NCBI RefSeq assembly: GCF_963662255.1
Contig: NW_026912151.1
Location: 124,001-188,000, forward strand
Direction: 5' to 3'
From: Cinclus cinclus
Taxonomy: Eukaryota > Chordata > Aves > Passeriformes > Cinclidae
Length of the DNA stretch: 64,000 bases
Shown here: in pieces, positions 36,015-48,963 of the stretch
Numbering within the stretch: position 1 is the first letter of the stretch
Layout: each line of letters begins with the position of its first letter
Made by a program: the position numbers and the translations under genes
The notes under the pieces: model-generated
Database searches by the model: none
The model's input: only the letters and a program-made list of their open reading frames with translations
What the model was told of the DNA's origin: nothing

Positions 36015-37193
36015 GAAAGGAGGCACTTTTCCCCAGGAAGCCAAACTCAAGAGCCCACTTGGCAGATGTCCGTTTGTAGGGCGCGTTTGGGCCTCCGATG
36101 GCAGCCAGGTTTGGAGGAGGGGGCAGCTTTGTTCTGGGAGAAATCCTCGTCCTTATGGAATTTTTGTACTCAAAAGCCCAGCACGGGCCGCAGGCTAGTT
36201 AGGCAAGTTGACTCCGAAAGGAGGCACTTTTCCCCAAGAAGCCAAACTCAAGAGCCCACTTGGCAGATGTCATTTTGTAGGGCGCGTTTGGGCCTCCGAT
36301 GGCAGCCAGGTTTGGAGGAGGGGGCAGCTTTGGTCTGGGAGAAATCCTCGTCCTTCTGGAATTTTTGGAGGCAAAAGCCCTGCATGTGCCGCAGGCAAGT
36401 TGACTCCGAAAGGAGGCACTTTTCCCCAGGAAGCCAAACTCAAGAACCCTCAATGCAGGTGTCATTTTGTGGGGCGCGTTTGGGCCTCCGATGGCAGCCA
36501 GGTTTGGAGGAGGGGGCAGCTTTGGTCTGGGAGAAATCCTCGTCCTTATGGAATTTTTGTAGGCAAAAGCCCAGGACGGGCCGCAGGCAAGTTAGGCAAG
36601 TTGGCTCCGAAAGGAGGCACTTTTCCCCAAGAAGCCAAACTCAAGAGCCCACTTGGCAGATGTCATTTTGTAGGGCGCGTTTGGGCCTCCGATGGCAGCC
36701 AGGTTTGGAGGAGGGGGCAGCTTTGGTCTGGGAGAAATCCTCGTCCATATGGAATTTTTGTAGGCAAAAGCCCAGGACGGGCCGCAGGCAAGTTAGGCAA
36801 GTTGGCTTGGAAAGGAGGCACTTTTCCCCAAGAAGCCAAACTCAAGAACCCACAATGCAGATGTCCTTTTGTAGGGCGCATTTGGGCCTCCGATGGCAGC
36901 CAGGTTTGGAGGAGGGGGCAGCTTTGGTCTGGGAGAAATCCTCGTCCTTATGGAATTTTTGAAGGCACAAGCCCAGGACGGGCCGCAGGCAAGTTGGCTT
37001 TGAAAGGAGGCACTTTCCCCCAAGAAGCCAAACTCAAGAGCCCACTTGGCAGGTGTCATTTTGTAGGGCGCGTTTGGGCGTCCGATGGCAGCCAGGTTTG
37101 GAGGAGGGGGCAGCTTTGGTCTGGGAGAAATCCTCGTCCTTATGGAATTTTTGTCGGCAAAAGCCCTGGACGGGCCGCAGGCAAGTTGGCTTT
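36015..37193 (+). repeat. 1,179-bp 6-unit internal duplication, second copy (HOR A)
   Basis: Second member of the pair starting at 34836. It differs in carrying the acaatgcagatgtcctttt unit and gggcgcatttggg near 36877, where the first copy has acttggcagatgtcatttt. Confidence 0.78.
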
Positions 37194-37787
37194 GAAAGGA
37201 GGCACTTTCCCCCAAGAAGCCAAACTCAAGAGCCCACTTGGCAGGTGTCATTTTGTAGGGCGCGTTTGGGCGTCCGATGGCAGCCAGGTTTGGAGGAGGG
37301 GGCAGCTTTGTTCTGGGAGAAATCCTCGTCCTTCTGGAATTTTTGTACTCAAAAGCTCAGAACGGGCCGCAGGCAAGTTAGGCAAGTTGGCTCCGAAAGG
37401 AGGCACTTTTCCCCAAGAAGCCAAACTCAAGAGCCCACTTGGCAGATGTCATTTTGTAGGGCGCGTTTGGGCCTCTGATGGCAGCCAGGTTTGGAGGAGG
37501 GGGCAGCTTTGGTCTGGGAGAAATCCTCGTCCTTATGGAATTTTTGTAGTCTAAAGCCCAGCACGGGCCGCAGGCTAGTTAGGCAAGTTGGCTATGAAAG
37601 GAGGCACTTTTCCGCAAGAAGCCAAACTCAAGAGCCCACTTGGCAGGTGTCATTTTGTAGGGCGCGTTTGGGCCTCCGATGGCAGCCAGGTTTGGAGGAG
37701 GGGGCAGCTTTGGTCTGGGAGAAATCCTCGTCCTTATGGAATTTTTGTAGGCAAAAGCCCAGGACGGGCGGCAGGCAAGTTGGCTTT

Positions 37788-37978
37788 GAAAGGAGGCACT
37801 TCCACCCAAGAAGCCAAACTCAAGAGCCCACTTGGCAGGTGTAATTTTGTAGGGCACGTTTGGGCCTCCGATGGCAGCCAGGTTTGGAGGAGGGGGCAGC
37901 TTTGGTCTGGGAGAAATCCTCGTCCTTCTGGAATTTTTGTAGCAAAAGCCCTGCATGGGCCGCAGGCAAGTTGACTCC
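37788..37978 (+). repeat. 191-bp unit in HOR copy A
   Basis: gtagcaaaag at about 37939. It is inherited at the same HOR position in copy B and resembles the unit at 22308. Confidence 0.88.
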
Positions 37979-40537
37979 GAAAGGAGGCACTTTTCCCCAG
38001 GAAGCCAAACTCAAGAACCCTCAATGCAGGTGTCATTTTGTGGGGCGCGTTTGGGCCTCCGATGGCAGCCAGGTTTGGAGGAGGGGGTAGCTTTGGCCTG
38101 GGAGAAATCCTCGTCCTTATGGAATTTTTGGAGGCAAAAGCCCAGGACTGGCCGCAGGCAAGTTAGGCAAGTTGGCTTTGAAAGGAGGCACTTTCCCCCA
38201 AGAAGCCAAACTCAAGAGCCCACTTGGCAGATGTCATTTTGTAGGGCGCGTTTGGGCCTCCGATGGCAGCCAGGTTTGGAGGAGCGGGCAGCTTTGGTCT
38301 GGGAGAAATCCTCGTCCTTATGGAATTTTTGGAGGCAAAAGCCCTGCATGGGCCGCAGGCAAGTTGGCTTTGAAAGGAGGCACTTCCACCCAAGAAGCCA
38401 AACTCAAGAGCCCACTTGGCAGATGTCATTTTGTAGGGCGCGTCTGGGCCTCCGATGGCAGCCAGGTTTGGAGGAGGGGGCAGCTTTGGTCTGGGAGAAA
38501 TCCTCGTCCTTATGGAATATTTGTAGGCAAAAGCCCTGCATGGGCCGCCGGCAAGTTGACTCCGAAAGGAGGCACTTCCACCCAAGAAGCCAAACTCAAG
38601 AGCCCACTTGGCAGATGTCATTTTGTAGGGCGCGTTTGGGCCTCCGATGGCAGCCAGGTTTGGAGGAGCGGGCAGCTTTGGTCTGGGAGAAATCCTCGTC
38701 CTTATGGAATTTTTGTAGGCAAAAGCCCAGGACGGGCCGCAGGCAAGTTAGGCAAGTTGGCTCCGAAAGGAGGCACTTTTCCCCAAGAAGCCAAACTCAA
38801 GAGCCCACTTGGCAGATGTCCTTTTGTAGGGCGCGTTTGGGCCTCCGATGGCAGCCAGGTTTGGAGGAGGGGGCAGCTTTGTTCTGGGAGAAATCCTCGT
38901 CCTTCTGGAATTTTTGTACTCAAAAGCCCAGGACGGGCCGCAGGCAAGTTAGGCATTTTGGCTCCGAAAGGAGGCACTTTTCCCCAAGAAGCCAAACTCA
39001 AGAGCCCACTTGGCAGATGTCATTTTGTAGGGCGCGTTTGGGCCTCCGATGGCAGCCAGGTTTGGAGGAGGGGGCAGCTTTGGTCTGGGAGAAATCCTCG
39101 TCCTTATGGAATTTTTGTAGGCACAAGCCCAGGACGGGCCGCAGGCAAGTTGGCTTTGAAAGGAGGCACTTTTCCCCAAGAAGCCAAACTCAAGAGCCCT
39201 CAATGCAGGTGTCATTTTGTGGGGCGCGTTTGGGCCTCCGATGGCAGCCAGGTTTGGAGGAGGGGGCAGCTTTGGTCTGGGAGAAATCCTCGTCCTTATG
39301 GAATTTTTGTAGGCAAAAGCCCAGGACGGGCCGCAGGCAAGTTAGGCAAGTTGGCTCCGAAAGGAGGCACTTTTCACCAAGAAGCCAAACTAAAGAGCCC
39401 ACTTGGCAGATGTCATTTTGTGGGGCGCGTTTGGGCCTCTGATGGCAGCCAGGTTTGGAGGAGGGGGCAGCTTTGGTCTGGGAGAAATCCTCGTCCTTAT
39501 GGAATTTTTGTAGTCTAAAGCCCAGCACGGGCCGCAGGCTAGTTAGGCAAGTTGGATTTGAAAGGAGGCACTTTCCCCCAAGAAGCCAAACTCAAGAGAC
39601 CACTTGGCAGATGTCATTTTGTAGGGCGCGTTTGGGCCTCCGATGGCAGCCAGGTTTGGAGGAGGGGGCAGCTTTGGTCTGGGAGAAATCCTCGTCCTTA
39701 TGGAATTTTTGTAGGCAAAAGCCCTGCATGGGCCGCCGGCAAGTTGGCTTTGAAAGGAGGCACTTCCACCCAAGAAGCCAAACTCAAGAGCCCACTTGGC
39801 AGATGTCATTTTGTAGGGCGCGTTTGGGCCTCCGATGGCAGCCAGGTTTGGAGGAGGGGGCAGCTTTGGTCTGGGAGAAATCCTCGTCCTTATGGAATTT
39901 TTGGAGGCAAAAGCCCTGCATGGGCCGCAGGCAAGTTGACTCCGAAAGGAGGCACTTTTCCCCAGGAAGCCAAACTCAAGAACCCTCAATGCAGGTGTCA
40001 TTTTGTGGGGCGCGTTTGGGCCTCCGATGGCAGCCAGGTTTGGAGGAGGGGGCAGCTTTGGTCTGGGAGAAATCCTCGTCCTTCTGGAATTTTTGGAGGC
40101 AAAAGCCCAGGACGGGCCGCAGGCAAGTTAGGCAAGTTGGCTCCGAAAGGAGGCACTTTTCCCCAGGAAGCCAAACTCCAGAACCCTCAATGCAGATGTC
40201 ATTTTGTGGGGCGCGTTTGGGCCTCCGATGGCAGCCAGGTTTGGAGGAGGGGGCAGCTTTGGTCTGGGAGAAATCCTCGTCCTTCTGGAATTTTTGTAGG
40301 CAAAAGCCCAGGACGGGCCACAGGCAAGTTGGCTTTGAAAGGAGGCACTTCCACCCAAGAAGCCAAACTCAAGAGCCCACTTGGCAGATGTCATTTTGTA
40401 GGGCACGTTTGGGCCTCTGATTGCAGCCAGGTTTGGAGGAGGGGGCAGCTTTGGTCTGGGAGAAATCCTCGTCCGTATGGAATTTTTGTAGGCAAAAGCC
40501 CAGAATGGGCCGCAGGCTGGTTAGGCAAGTTGGCTTT

Positions 40538-43500
40538 GAAAGGAGGCACTTTTCCGCAAGAAGCCAAACTCAAGAGCCCACTTGGCAGGTGTCATTTTGT
40601 AGGGCGCGTTTGGGCCTCCGATGGCAGCCAGGTTTGGAGGAGGGGGCAGCTTTGGTCTGGGAGAAATCCTCGTCCTTATGGAATTTTTGTAGGCAAAAGC
40701 CCAGGACGGGCCACAGGCAAGTTGGCTTTGAAAGGAGGCACTTCCACCCAAGAAGCCAAACTCAAGAGCCCACTTGGCAGATGTCATTTTGTAGGGCACG
40801 TTTGGGCCTCTGATTGCAGCCAGGTTTGGAGGAGGGGGCAGCTTTGGTCTGGGAGAAATCCTCGTCCATATGGAATTTTTGTAGGCAAAAGCCCTGCATG
40901 GGCCGCCGGCAAGTTGACTCCGAAAGGAGGCACTTTTCCCCAAGAAGCCAAACTCAAGAGCCCACTTGGCAGATGTCATTTTGTAGGGCGCGTTTGGGCC
41001 TCCGATGGCAGCCAGGTTTGGAGGAGGGGGCAGCTTTGGTCTGGGAGAAATCCTCGTCCTTCTGGAATTTTTGTACTCAAAAGCCCAGGACGGGCCGCAG
41101 GCAAGTTAGGCAAGTTGGCTCCGAAAGGAGGCACTTTTCCCCAGGAAGCCAAACTCCAGAACCCTCAATGCAGATGTCATTTTGTGGGGCGCGTTTGGGC
41201 CTCCGATGGCAGCCAGGTTTGGAGGAGGGGGCAGCTTTGGTCTGGGAGAAATCCTCGTCCTTATGGAATTTTTGTAGTCTAAAGCCCAGCACGGGCTGCA
41301 GGCAAGTTGGCTTTGAAAGGAGGCACTTTCACCTAAGAAGCCAAACTCAGGAGCCCACTTGGCAGATGTCATTTTGTAGGGCGCGTTTGGGCCACCGATG
41401 GCAGCCAGGTTTGGAGGAGGGGGCAGCTTTGGTCTGGGAGAAATCCTCGTCCTTATGGAATTTTTGTAGGCAAAAGCCCAGAATGGGCCGCAGGCTGGTT
41501 AGGCAAGTTGGCTTTGAAAGGAGGCACTTTTCCGCAAGAAGCCAAACTCAAGAGCCCACTTGGCAGGTGTCATTTTGTAGGGCGCGTTTGGGCCTCCGAT
41601 GGCAGCCAGGTTTGGAGGAGGGGGCAGCTTTGGTCTGGGAGAAATCCTCGTCCTTATGGAATTTTTGTAGGCAAAAGCCCAGGACGGGCCACAGGCAAGT
41701 TGGCTTTGAAAGGAGGCACTTCCACCCAAGAAGCCAAACTCAAGAGCCCACTTGGCAGATGTCATTTTGTAGGGCGCGTTTGGGCCTCTGATTGCAGCCA
41801 GGTTTGGAGGAGGGGGCAGCTTTGGTCTGGGAGAAATCCTCGTCCTTATGGAATTTTTGTAGGCAAAAGCCCTGCATGGGCCGCCGGCAAGTTGACTCCG
41901 AAAGGAGGCACTTTTCCCCAAGAAGCCAAACTCAAGAGCCCACTTGGCAGATGTCATTTTGTAGGGCGCGTTTGGGCCTCCGATGGCAGCCAGGTTTGGA
42001 GGAGGGGGCAGCTTTGGTCTGGGAGAAATCCTCGTCCTTCTGGAATTTTTGTAGGCAAAAGCCCAGGACGGGCCGCAGGCAAGTTGGCTTTGAAAGGAGG
42101 CACTTCCACCCAAGAAGCCAAACTCAAGAGCCCACTTGGCAGATGTCATTTTGTAGGGCGCGTTTGGGCCTCCGATGGCAGCCAGGTTTGGAGGAGGGGG
42201 CAGCTTTGGTCTGGGAGAAATCCTCGTCCTTATGGAATTTTTGTAGGCAAAAGCCCAGGACGGGCCGCAGGCAAGTTGACTCCGAAAGGAGGCACTTTTC
42301 CCCAAGAAGCCAAACTCAAGAACCCTCAATGCAGGTGTCATTTTGTGGGGCGCGTTTGGGCCTCCGATGGCAGCCAGGTTTGGAGGAGGGGGCAGCTTTG
42401 GTCTGGGAGAAATCCTCGTCCTTATGGAATTTTTGGAGGCAAAAGCCCAGGACTGGCCGCAGTCAAGTTAGGCAAGTTGGCTCCGAAAGGAGGCACTTTT
42501 CCCCAGGAAGCCAAACTCCAGAACCCTCAATGCAGATGTCATTTTGTGGGGCGCGTTTGGGCCTCCGATGGCAGCCAGGTTTGGAGGAGGGGGCAGCTTT
42601 GGTCTGGGAGAAATCCTCGTCCTTATGGAATTTTTGTCGTCTAAAGCCCAGCACGGGCTGCAGGCAAGTTGGCTTTGAAAGGAGGCACTTTCCCCCAAGA
42701 AGCCAAACTCAGGAGCCCACTTGGCAGATGTCATTTTGTAGGGCGCGTTTGGGCCTCCGATGGCAGCCAGGTTTGGAGGAGGGGGCAGCTTTGGTCTGGG
42801 AGAAATCCTCGTCCTTATGGAATTTTTGGAGGCAAAAGCCCAGAATGGGCCGCAGGCTAGTTAGGCAAGTTGGCTTTGAAAGGAGGCACTTTTCCGCAAG
42901 AAGCCAAACTCAAGAGCCCACTTGGCAGGTGTCATTTTGTAGGGCACGTTTGGGCCTCTGATGGCAGCCAGGTTTGGAGGAGGGGGCAGCTTTGGTCTGG
43001 GAGAAATCCTCGTCCTCATGGAATTTTTGTAGGCAAAAGCCCTGCATGGGCCGCAGGCAAGTTGACTCCGAAAGGAGGCACTTTTCCGCAAGAAGCCAAT
43101 CTCAAGAGCCCACTTGGCAGATGTCATTTTGTAGGGCGCGTTTGGGCCTCCGATGGCAGCCAGGTTTGGAGGAGGGGGCAGCTTTGGTCTGGGAGAAATC
43201 CTCGTCCTTATGGAATTTTTGTAGGCAAAAGCCCTGCATGGGCCGCCGGCAAGTTGACTCCGAAAGGAGGCACTTTTCCCCAGGAAGCCAAACTCAAGAG
43301 CCCACTTGGCAGATGTCCGTTTGTAGGGCGCGTTTGGGCCTCCGATGGCAGCCAGGTTTGGAGGAGGGGGCAGCTTTGTTCTGGGAGAAATCCTCGTCCT
43401 TCTGGAATTTTTGTACTCAAAAGCCCAGCACGGGCCGCAGGCTAGTTAGGCAAGTTGACTCCGAAAGGAGGCACTTTTCCCCAAGAAGCCAAACTCAAGA

Positions 43501-46500
43501 GCCCACTTGGCAGATGTCATTTTGTAGGGCGCGTTTGGGCCTCCGATGGCAGCCAGGTTTGGAGGAGGGGGCAGCTTTGGTCTGGGAGAAATCCTCGTCC
43601 TTCTGGAATTTTTGGAGGCAAAAGCCCTGCATGTGCCGCAGGCAAGTTGACTCCGAAAGGAGGCACTTTTCCCCAGGAAGCCAAACTCAAGAACCCTCAA
43701 TGCAGGTGTCATTTTGTGGGGCGCGTTTGGGCCTCCGATGGCAGCCAGGTTTGGAGGAGGGGGCAGCTTTGGTCTGGGAGAAATCCTCGTCCTTATGGAA
43801 TTTTTGTAGGCAAAAGCCCAGGACGGGCCGCAGGCAAGTTAGGCAAGTTGGCTCCGAAAGGAGGCACTTTTACCCAAGAAGCCAAACTCAAGAGCCCACT
43901 TGGCAGATGTCATTTTGTAGGGCGCGTTTGGGCCTCCGATGGCAGCCAGGTTTGGAGGAGGGGGCAGCTTTGGTCTGGGAGAAATCCTCGTCCATATGGA
44001 ATTTTTGTAGGCAAAAGCCCAGGACGGGCCGCAGGCAAGTTAGGCAAGTTGGCTTGGAAAGGAGGCACTTTTCCCCAAGAAGCCAAACTCAAGAACCCAC
44101 TTGGCAGATGTCATTTTGTAGGGCGCGTTTGGGCCTCCGATGGCAGCCAGGTTTGGAGGAGGGGGCAGCTTTGGTCTGGGAGAAATCCTCGTCCTTATGG
44201 AATTTTTGTAGGCACAAGCCCAGGACGGGCCGCAGGCAAGTTGGCTTTGAAAGGAGGCACTTTTCCCCAAGAAGCCAAACTCAAGAGCCCACTTGGCAGG
44301 TGTCATTTTGTAGGGCGCGTTTGGGCCTCCGATGGCAGCCAGGTTTGGAGGAGGGGGCAGCTTTGGTCTGGGAGAAATCCTCGTCCTTATGGAATTTTTG
44401 TAGGCAAAAGCCCTGCATGGGCCGCCGGCAAGTTGACTCCGAAAGGAGGCACTTTTCCCCAGGAAGCCAAACTCAAGAGCCCACTTGGCAGATGTCCGTT
44501 TGTAGGGCGCGTTTGGGCCTCCGATGGCAGCCAGGTTTGGAGGAGGGGGCAGCTTTGTTCTGGGAGAAATCCTCGTCCTTATGGAATTTTTGTACTCAAA
44601 AGCCCAGCACGGGCCGCAGGCTAGTTAGGCAAGTTGACTCCGAAAGGAGGCACTTTTCCCCAAGAAGCCAAACTCAAGAGCCCACTTGGCAGATGTCATT
44701 TTGTAGGGCGCGTTTGGGCCTCCGATGGCAGCCAGGTTTGGAGGAGGGGGCAGCTTTGGTCTGGGAGAAATCCTCGTCCTTCTGGAATTTTTGGAGGCAA
44801 AAGCCCTGCATGTGCCGCAGGCAAGTTGACTCCGAAAGGAGGCACTTTTCCCCAGGAAGCCAAACTCAAGAACCCTCAATGCAGGTGTCATTTTGTGGGG
44901 CGCGTTTGGGCCTCCGATGGCAGCCAGGTTTGGAGGAGGGGGCAGCTTTGGTCTGGGAGAAATCCTCGTCCTTATGGAATTTTTGTAGGCAAAAGCCCAG
45001 GACGGGCCGCAGGCAAGTTAGGCAAGTTGGCTCCGAAAGGAGGCACTTTTCCCCAAGAAGCCAAACTCAAGAGCCCACTTGGCAGATGTCATTTTGTAGG
45101 GCGCGTTTGGGCCTCCGATGGCAGCCAGGTTTGGAGGAGGGGGCAGCTTTGGTCTGGGAGAAATCCTCGTCCATATGGAATTTTTGTAGGCAAAAGCCCA
45201 GGACGGGCCGCAGGCAAGTTAGGCAAGTTGGCTTGGAAAGGAGGCACTTTTCCCCAAGAAGCCAAACTCAAGAACCCACAATGCAGATGTCCTTTTGTAG
45301 GGCGCATTTGGGCCTCCGATGGCAGCCAGGTTTGGAGGAGGGGGCAGCTTTGGTCTGGGAGAAATCCTCGTCCTTATGGAATTTTTGAAGGCACAAGCCC
45401 AGGACGGGCCGCAGGCAAGTTGGCTTTGAAAGGAGGCACTTTCCCCCAAGAAGCCAAACTCAAGAGCCCACTTGGCAGGTGTCATTTTGTAGGGCGCGTT
45501 TGGGCGTCCGATGGCAGCCAGGTTTGGAGGAGGGGGCAGCTTTGGTCTGGGAGAAATCCTCGTCCTTATGGAATTTTTGTCGGCAAAAGCCCTGGACGGG
45601 CCGCAGGCAAGTTGGCTTTGAAAGGAGGCACTTTCCCCCAAGAAGCCAAACTCAAGAGCCCACTTGGCAGGTGTCATTTTGTAGGGCGCGTTTGGGCGTC
45701 CGATGGCAGCCAGGTTTGGAGGAGGGGGCAGCTTTGTTCTGGGAGAAATCCTCGTCCTTCTGGAATTTTTGTACTCAAAAGCTCAGAACGGGCCGCAGGC
45801 AAGTTAGGCAAGTTGGCCCCGAAAGGAGGCACTTTTCCCCAAGAAGCCAAACTCAAGAGCCCACTTGGCAGATGTCATTTTGTAGGGCGCGTTTGGGCCT
45901 CTGATGGCAGCCAGGTTTGGAGGAGGGGGCAGCTTTGGTCTGGGAGAAATCCTCGTCCTTATGGAATTTTTGTAGTCTAAAGCCCAGCACGGGCCGCAGG
46001 CTAGTTAGGCAAGTTGGCTATGAAAGGAGGCACTTTTCCGCAAGAAGCCAAACTCAAGAGCCCACTTGGCAGGTGTCATTTTGTAGGGCGCGTTTGGGCC
46101 TCCGATGGCAGCCAGGTTTGGAGGAGGGGGCAGCTTTGGTCTGGGAGAAATCCTCGTCCTTATGGAATTTTTGTAGGCAAAAGCCCAGGACGGGCGGCAG
46201 GCAAGTTGGCTTTGAAAGGAGGCACTTCCACCCAAGAAGCCAAACTCAAGAGCCCACTTGGCAGGTGTAATTTTGTAGGGCACGTTTGGGCCTCCGATGG
46301 CAGCCAGGTTTGGAGGAGGGGGCAGCTTTGGTCTGGGAGAAATCCTCGTCCTTCTGGAATTTTTGTAGCAAAAGCCCTGCATGGGCCGCAGGCAAGTTGA
46401 CTCCGAAAGGAGGCACTTTTCCCCAGGAAGCCAAACTCAAGAACCCTCAATGCAGGTGTCATTTTGTGGGGCGCGTTTGGGCCTCCGATGGCAGCCAGGT

Positions 46501-48963
46501 TTGGAGGAGGGGGCAGCTTTGGCCTGGGAGAAATCCTCGTCCTTATGGAATTTTTGGAGGCAAAAGCCCAGGACTGGCCGCAGGCAAGTTAGGCAAGTTG
46601 GCTTTGAAAGGAGGCACTTTCCCCCAAGAAGCCAAACTCAAGAGCCCACTTGGCAGATGTCATTTTGTAGGGCGCGTTTGGGCCTCCGATGGCAGCCAGG
46701 TTTGGAGGAGCGGGCAGCTTTGGTCTGGGAGAAATCCTCGTCCTTATGGAATTTTTGGAGGCAAAAGCCCTGCATGGGCCGCAGGCAAGTTGGCTTTGAA
46801 AGGAGGCACTTCCACCCAAGAAGCCAAACTCAAGAGCCCACTTGGCAGATGTCATTTTGTAGGGCGCGTCTGGGCCTCCGATGGCAGCCAGGTTTGGAGG
46901 AGGGGGCAGCTTTGGTCTGGGAGAAATCCTCGTCCTTATGGAATATTTGTAGGCAAAAGCCCTGCATGGGCCGCCGGCAAGTTGACTCCGAAAGGAGGCA
47001 CTTCCACCCAAGAAGCCAAACTCAAGAGCCCACTTGGCAGATGTCATTTTGTAGGGCGCGTTTGGGCCTCCGATGGCAGCCAGGTTTGGAGGAGCGGGCA
47101 GCTTTGGTCTGGGAGAAATCCTCGTCCTTATGGAATTTTTGTAGGCAAAAGCCCAGGACGGGCCGCAGGCAAGTTAGGCAAGTTGGCTCCGAAAGGAGGC
47201 ACTTTTCCCCAAGAAGCCAAACTCAAGAGCCCACTTGGCAGATGTCCTTTTGTAGGGCGCGTTTGGGCCTCCGATGGCAGCCAGGTTTGGAGGAGGGGGC
47301 AGCTTTGTTCTGGGAGAAATCCTCGTCCTTATGGAATTTTTGTACTCAAAAGCCCAGGACGGGCCGCAGGCAAGTTAGGCATTTTGGCTCCGAAAGGAGG
47401 CACTTTTCCCCAAGAAGCCAAACTCAAGAGCCCACTTGGCAGATGTCATTTTGTAGGGCGCGTTTGGGCCTCCGATGGCAGCCAGGTTTGGAGGAGGGGG
47501 CAGCTTTGGTCTGGGAGAAATCCTCGTCCTTATGGAATTTTTGTAGGCACAAGCCCAGGACGGGCCGCAGGCAAGTTGGCTTTGAAAGGAGGCACTTTTC
47601 CCCAAGAAGCCAAACTCAAGAGCCCTCAATGCAGGTGTCATTTTGTGGGGCGCGTTTGGGCCTCCGATGGCAGCCAGGTTTGGAGGAGGGGGCAGCTTTG
47701 GTCTGGGAGAAATCCTCGTCCATCTGGAATTTTTGTAGGCAAAAGCCCAGGACGGGCCGCAGGCAAGTTAGGCAAGTTGGCTCCGAAAGGAGGCACTTTT
47801 CACCAAGAAGCCAAACTAAAGAGCCCACTTGGCAGATGTCATTTTGTGGGGCGCGTTTGGGCCTCTGATGGCAGCCAGGTTTGGAGGAGGGGGCAGCTTT
47901 GGTCTGGGAGAAATCCTCGTCCTTATGGAATTTTTGTAGTCTAAAGCCCAGCACGGGCCGCAGGCTAGTTAGGCAAGTTGGATTTGAAAGGAGGCACTTT
48001 CCCCCAAGAAGCCAAACTCAAGAGACCACTTGGCAGATGTCATTTTGTAGGGCGCGTTTGGGCCTCCGATGGCAGCCAGGTTTGGAGGAGGGGGCAGCTT
48101 TGGTCTGGGAGAAATCCTCGTCCTTATGGAATTTTTGTAGGCAAAAGCCCTGCATGGGCCGCCGGCAAGTTGGCTTTGAAAGGAGGCACTTCCACCCAAG
48201 AAGCCAAACTCAAGAGCCCACTTGGCAGATGTCATTTTGTAGGGCGCGTTTGGGCCTCCGATGGCAGCCAGGTTTGGAGGAGGGGGCAGCTTTGGTCTGG
48301 GAGAAATCCTCGTCCTTATGGAATTTTTGGAGGCAAAAGCCCTGCATGGGCCGCAGGCAAGTTGACTCCGAAAGGAGGCACTTTTCCCCAGGAAGCCAAA
48401 CTCAAGAACCCTCAATGCAGGTGTCATTTTGTGGGGCGCGTTTGGGCCTCCGATGGCAGCCAGGTTTGGAGGAGGGGGCAGCTTTGGTCTGGGAGAAATC
48501 CTCGTCCTTCTGGAATTTTTGGAGGCAAAAGCCCAGGACGGGCCGCAGGCAAGTTAGGCAAGTTGGCTCCGAAAGGAGGCACTTTTCCCCAGGAAGCCAA
48601 ACTCCAGAACCCTCAATGCAGATGTCATTTTGTGGGGCGCGTTTGGGCCTCCGATGGCAGCCAGGTTTGGAGGAGGGGGCAGCTTTGGTCTGGGAGAAAT
48701 CCTCGTCCTTATGGAATTTTTGTAGGCAAAAGCCCAGGACGGGCCACAGGCAAGTTGGCTTTGAAAGGAGGCACTTCCACCCAAGAAGCCAAACTCAAGA
48801 GCCCACTTGGCAGATGTCATTTTGTAGGGCACGTTTGGGCCTCTGATTGCAGCCAGGTTTGGAGGAGGGGGCAGCTTTGGTCTGGGAGAAATCCTCGTCC
48901 GTATGGAATTTTTGTAGGCAAAAGCCCAGAATGGGCCGCAGGCTGGTTAGGCAAGTTGGCTTT
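40538..48963 (+). repeat. 8,426-bp 43-mer HOR, copy B
   Basis: I walked the anchors through this copy. There are 43 steps: 23 of 192 bp, 19 of 201 bp and one of 191 bp (46214 to 46405), which sum to 8,426. The phase start is at the unit following the cagaatgggccgcaggctgg linker. All rare markers of copy A recur at the expected places, including the 1-bp deletion at about 46368. Confidence 0.94.
46214..46404 (+). repeat. 191-bp unit in HOR copy B
   Basis: Counterpart of the 37788 unit, exactly 8,426 bp further on. Confidence 0.9.

Larger units (their letters stand above)
32112..40537 (+). repeat. 8,426-bp 43-mer HOR, copy A
   Basis: Matches copy B base for base at a constant offset of 8,426, with no indels and about 20 substitutions that I could find. 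Examples are 32442, 32570, 33350, 33492, 34629, 37392, 38088, 38905, 39296, 39298 and 40285, plus two clusters at 35177-35208 and 35837-35874. Family-specific markers include tgattgcagcc, cagaatgggccgcaggctgg, gccaatctcaag, ggaatatttgtagg and a 1-bp deletion at about 37942. The boundaries I give are arbitrary in phase, set at a gaaagg anchor. Confidence 0.93.
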
